Of a stretch of DNA of 64,000 bases, positions 62,598-64,000 are shown piece by piece. Location: NCBI RefSeq assembly GCF_000359125.1, contig NZ_CAAF010000017.1, positions 1 to 64,000 on the forward strand, written 5' to 3'. Under the pieces are notes generated by a model that worked only from the letters and a program-made list of their open reading frames with translations, had not been told where the DNA came from and did no database searches. The position numbers and the translations under genes were made by a program. The DNA comes from Mesorhizobium sp. STM 4661 (lineage in GTDB: Bacteria; Pseudomonadota; Alphaproteobacteria; Rhizobiales; Rhizobiaceae). Numbering within the stretch: the first letter of the stretch is position 1; every line of letters starts with the position of its first letter.

Positions 62598-64000
62598 ATG
62601 GCGGCACTCACACGTCGCAGACTTTTGAGAACTGCCGCAATTGCCGGCGCGGGCGGGATCGGGCTCTCCGCCGTCGGCAGATTTGCCGGCTGGGCCGCTG
62701 CTAAACCCGAGCCGGTGGTGCTGCAGACGGCCAGTATCCAGGCGAAGCTGATGGATGTCGACCAAACCAGGAATGTGCGGACCTACGGCAATGTGCCGAT
62801 CCATGGAGCCGGAATGCCGCCTGTGCTCAGAATGAAAAAGGGCGAGCCTTTCGCCGCCCGGCTCATCAACGCCATCGATGATCCGACGACGATCCACTGG
62901 CACGGCATTCGCGTTCCAAACAAGATGGATGGCGTTCCATTTCTGGTCCAGCCCTATGTCTATTCCGGCGATCATTTCGACTACGCATTCACGCCGCCGG
63001 ACGCCGGCACTTTCTGGTATCACCCGCATTGCAATACGCTGACCCAGATGGGCCATGGCCTGACGGGCGTGATCGTGGTGGAGAACCCGGGCGATCCGAA
63101 ATTCGATGCCGAAATGGTCATCAATCTGCGCGACTGGCGGCTCGGCGACGACGGTCAGTTCATCGACCAGTTCCGGCCGCGCGATGCCGCAAAGACCGGC
63201 ACCTACGGCACGGTGCGCACCGCAAACTGGCTCGATCAGCCGCAATATGACGCGCCGGCCGGAGGACTGGTGCGGCTGCGGATCGCCATCACCGACGTCA
63301 CCCGGATCTATGCCTTTCGTGTCGAGGGCGCTGAGGCGGCAGTCATGGCGCTTGACGGCAATCCGGTGCCGCCACGTTTTTCACCCGATGCCTTGCTGCT
63401 TGGACCCGGCCAGCGCATGGAGCTCGCCATACGCATGCCCGATGACGAAGGGGCAATCGTGAGCCTGAGAGACGTCAGGGGCACCAAGCCCAAAGTTTTG
63501 GCGACCTTGCGCGCGACGGGAGGCTCTCTCAAGCGGAACCTTCGCGACCTTGCGCCCCTGGAGGTCAATCCGGTGCAGGCGGTGGATCTCACCACTGCAA
63601 AGCACATTTCATTGGCACTCAGCGCCACGGCGGAAAACATCCCGAGCGATGGCATCTGCGGTTCGCTTGGCTACAGTTTCTGGGCAATCAACAAGGTGCC
63701 ATGGCCGGGCGATACGCCGGATCCAACCGCACCGTTGGCCGAATTGAAGCTCGGCAGGAGCTATGTCATCGACATGGAAAACCTGACGCCGCAATCCCAT
63801 CCGATGCATTTGCATGGCATGAGCTTCAAGGTGCTGTCGTCCTCGACGCGCCAGATTCAGCCGGTGATCTCCGACACCTATCTCATCCAGCCCAACGAGA
63901 AGGTTCAGTTCGGTTTCGTAGCCGACAATCCCGGCGACTGGCTGCTGCACTGCCATATCATCGAGCACCAGAAATCGGGAATGACGAGCTATGTCCGGGT
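62598..64000 (+). CDS. Multicopper oxidase, Tat-exported (3' end beyond window)
   Basis: An open frame of 467 codons running off the end. Tat-like leader TRRRLLRTAAIAGAGGIGLSAVGRFAGWAAA, then copper motifs: HWHGIRVP (type 2/3 site), FWYHPHC, later HPMHLHGMSF and HCHIIEH (types 1-3), all with the His ligands in place. Cupredoxin domains 1, 2 and most of 3 are present. ATG 62598 follows GGAG at 62589-62592. Such enzymes oxidise Cu(I), phenols or metals in the periplasm. The true 3' end is not visible. Confidence 0.9.
   Translation, partial: MAALTRRRLLRTAAIAGAGGIGLSAVGRFAGWAAAKPEPVVLQTASIQAKLMDVDQTRNVRTYGNVPIHGAGMPPVLRMKKGEPFAARLINAIDDPTTIHWHGIRVPNKMDGVPFLVQPYVYSGDHFDYAFTPPDAGTFWYHPHCNTLTQMGHGLTGVIVVENPGDPKFDAEMVINLRDWRLGDDGQFIDQFRPRDAAKTGTYGTVRTANWLDQPQYDAPAGGLVRLRIAITDVTRIYAFRVEGAEAAVMALDGNPVPPRFSPDALLLGPGQRMELAIRMPDDEGAIVSLRDVRGTKPKVLATLRATGGSLKRNLRDLAPLEVNPVQAVDLTTAKHISLALSATAENIPSDGICGSLGYSFWAINKVPWPGDTPDPTAPLAELKLGRSYVIDMENLTPQSHPMHLHGMSFKVLSSSTRQIQPVISDTYLIQPNEKVQFGFVADNPGDWLLHCHIIEHQKSGMTSYVR

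Noticed and set aside
1..64000. tRNA, rRNA, riboswitch or replication origin
   Set aside because: No cloverleaf, rRNA motif, known riboswitch core, repABC or dnaA-type feature was recognised in the window.

Overview
The window reads as chromosome or large-replicon DNA of a rhizobial alphaproteobacterium, most likely Mesorhizobium or a close relative. The basis is high GC content, TGA-N9-TCA iron boxes, an aquaporin-type arsenic operon, many ABC uptake operons, RpiR/LacI regulators, and long palindromic intergenic repeats of a kind I recall from mesorhizobia. This is inference from content; no marker gene or rRNA is present.

Layout. 1-2 kb: a decayed SDR gene, a 51-residue membrane peptide and a luciferase-like monooxygenase. 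2-10 kb: a minus-strand operon (LacI regulator, polyamine-type ABC importer, dimethylarginine/arginine-deiminase-like hydrolase, cysteine hydrolase, GYD protein) with a divergent glutamine-amidotransferase-fold gene; it looks like uptake and breakdown of a guanidino or related cationic nitrogen compound. 10-20 kb: a nonribosomal peptide synthetase (NRPS) cluster: a phosphopantetheinyl transferase, a large A-T-C-A-T synthetase fused at its C-terminus to an Ldh_2-family NAD(P)H dehydrogenase, and an A-T-TE synthetase. By eye none of the three A domains keeps the canonical amino-group-binding Asp, and the fused reductase suggests that keto acids are activated and reduced on the enzyme. This is the most novel part of the window. 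20-24 kb: an iron-regulated ATPase-exbB-exbD-tonB operon behind two TGA-N9-TCA boxes.

24-33 kb: a two-component system, a divergent Spy-like periplasmic protein, a decayed RND fragment and a complete tripartite RND efflux pump. 33-38 kb: two arsenic-type clusters, each headed by its own ArsR: (i) arsR, thioredoxin-type arsC, aquaporin, glutaredoxin-type arsC; (ii) arsR, FAD oxidoreductase with a Cys-rich tail, MFS transporter. 38-46 kb: single housekeeping or accessory genes (HerA-like ATPase, L,D-transpeptidase-like protein, SRPBCC protein, M20 amidohydrolase, LLM oxidoreductase, VOC protein, lipoprotein, EamA transporter). 46.8-49.8 kb: a type II restriction-modification pair of BsuBI/PstI type, beside a fragment duplicated from the VOC gene.

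49.8-60.7 kb: a sugar or polyol operon on the minus strand (RpiR regulator, SDR, mannitol-dehydrogenase-family enzyme, TIM-barrel isomerase, ribose-type ABC importer) with a divergent Gfo/Idh/MocA dehydrogenase. 60.7-64 kb: an MgtC/DUF4010 membrane protein, a truncated thioredoxin-2-like gene with an altered active site, and a multicopper oxidase running off the window end. Four long palindromic elements (three families) sit in intergenic gaps at 44.2, 50.8, 53.6 and 59.3 kb. No tRNA, rRNA, CRISPR array or intact insertion sequence was seen.
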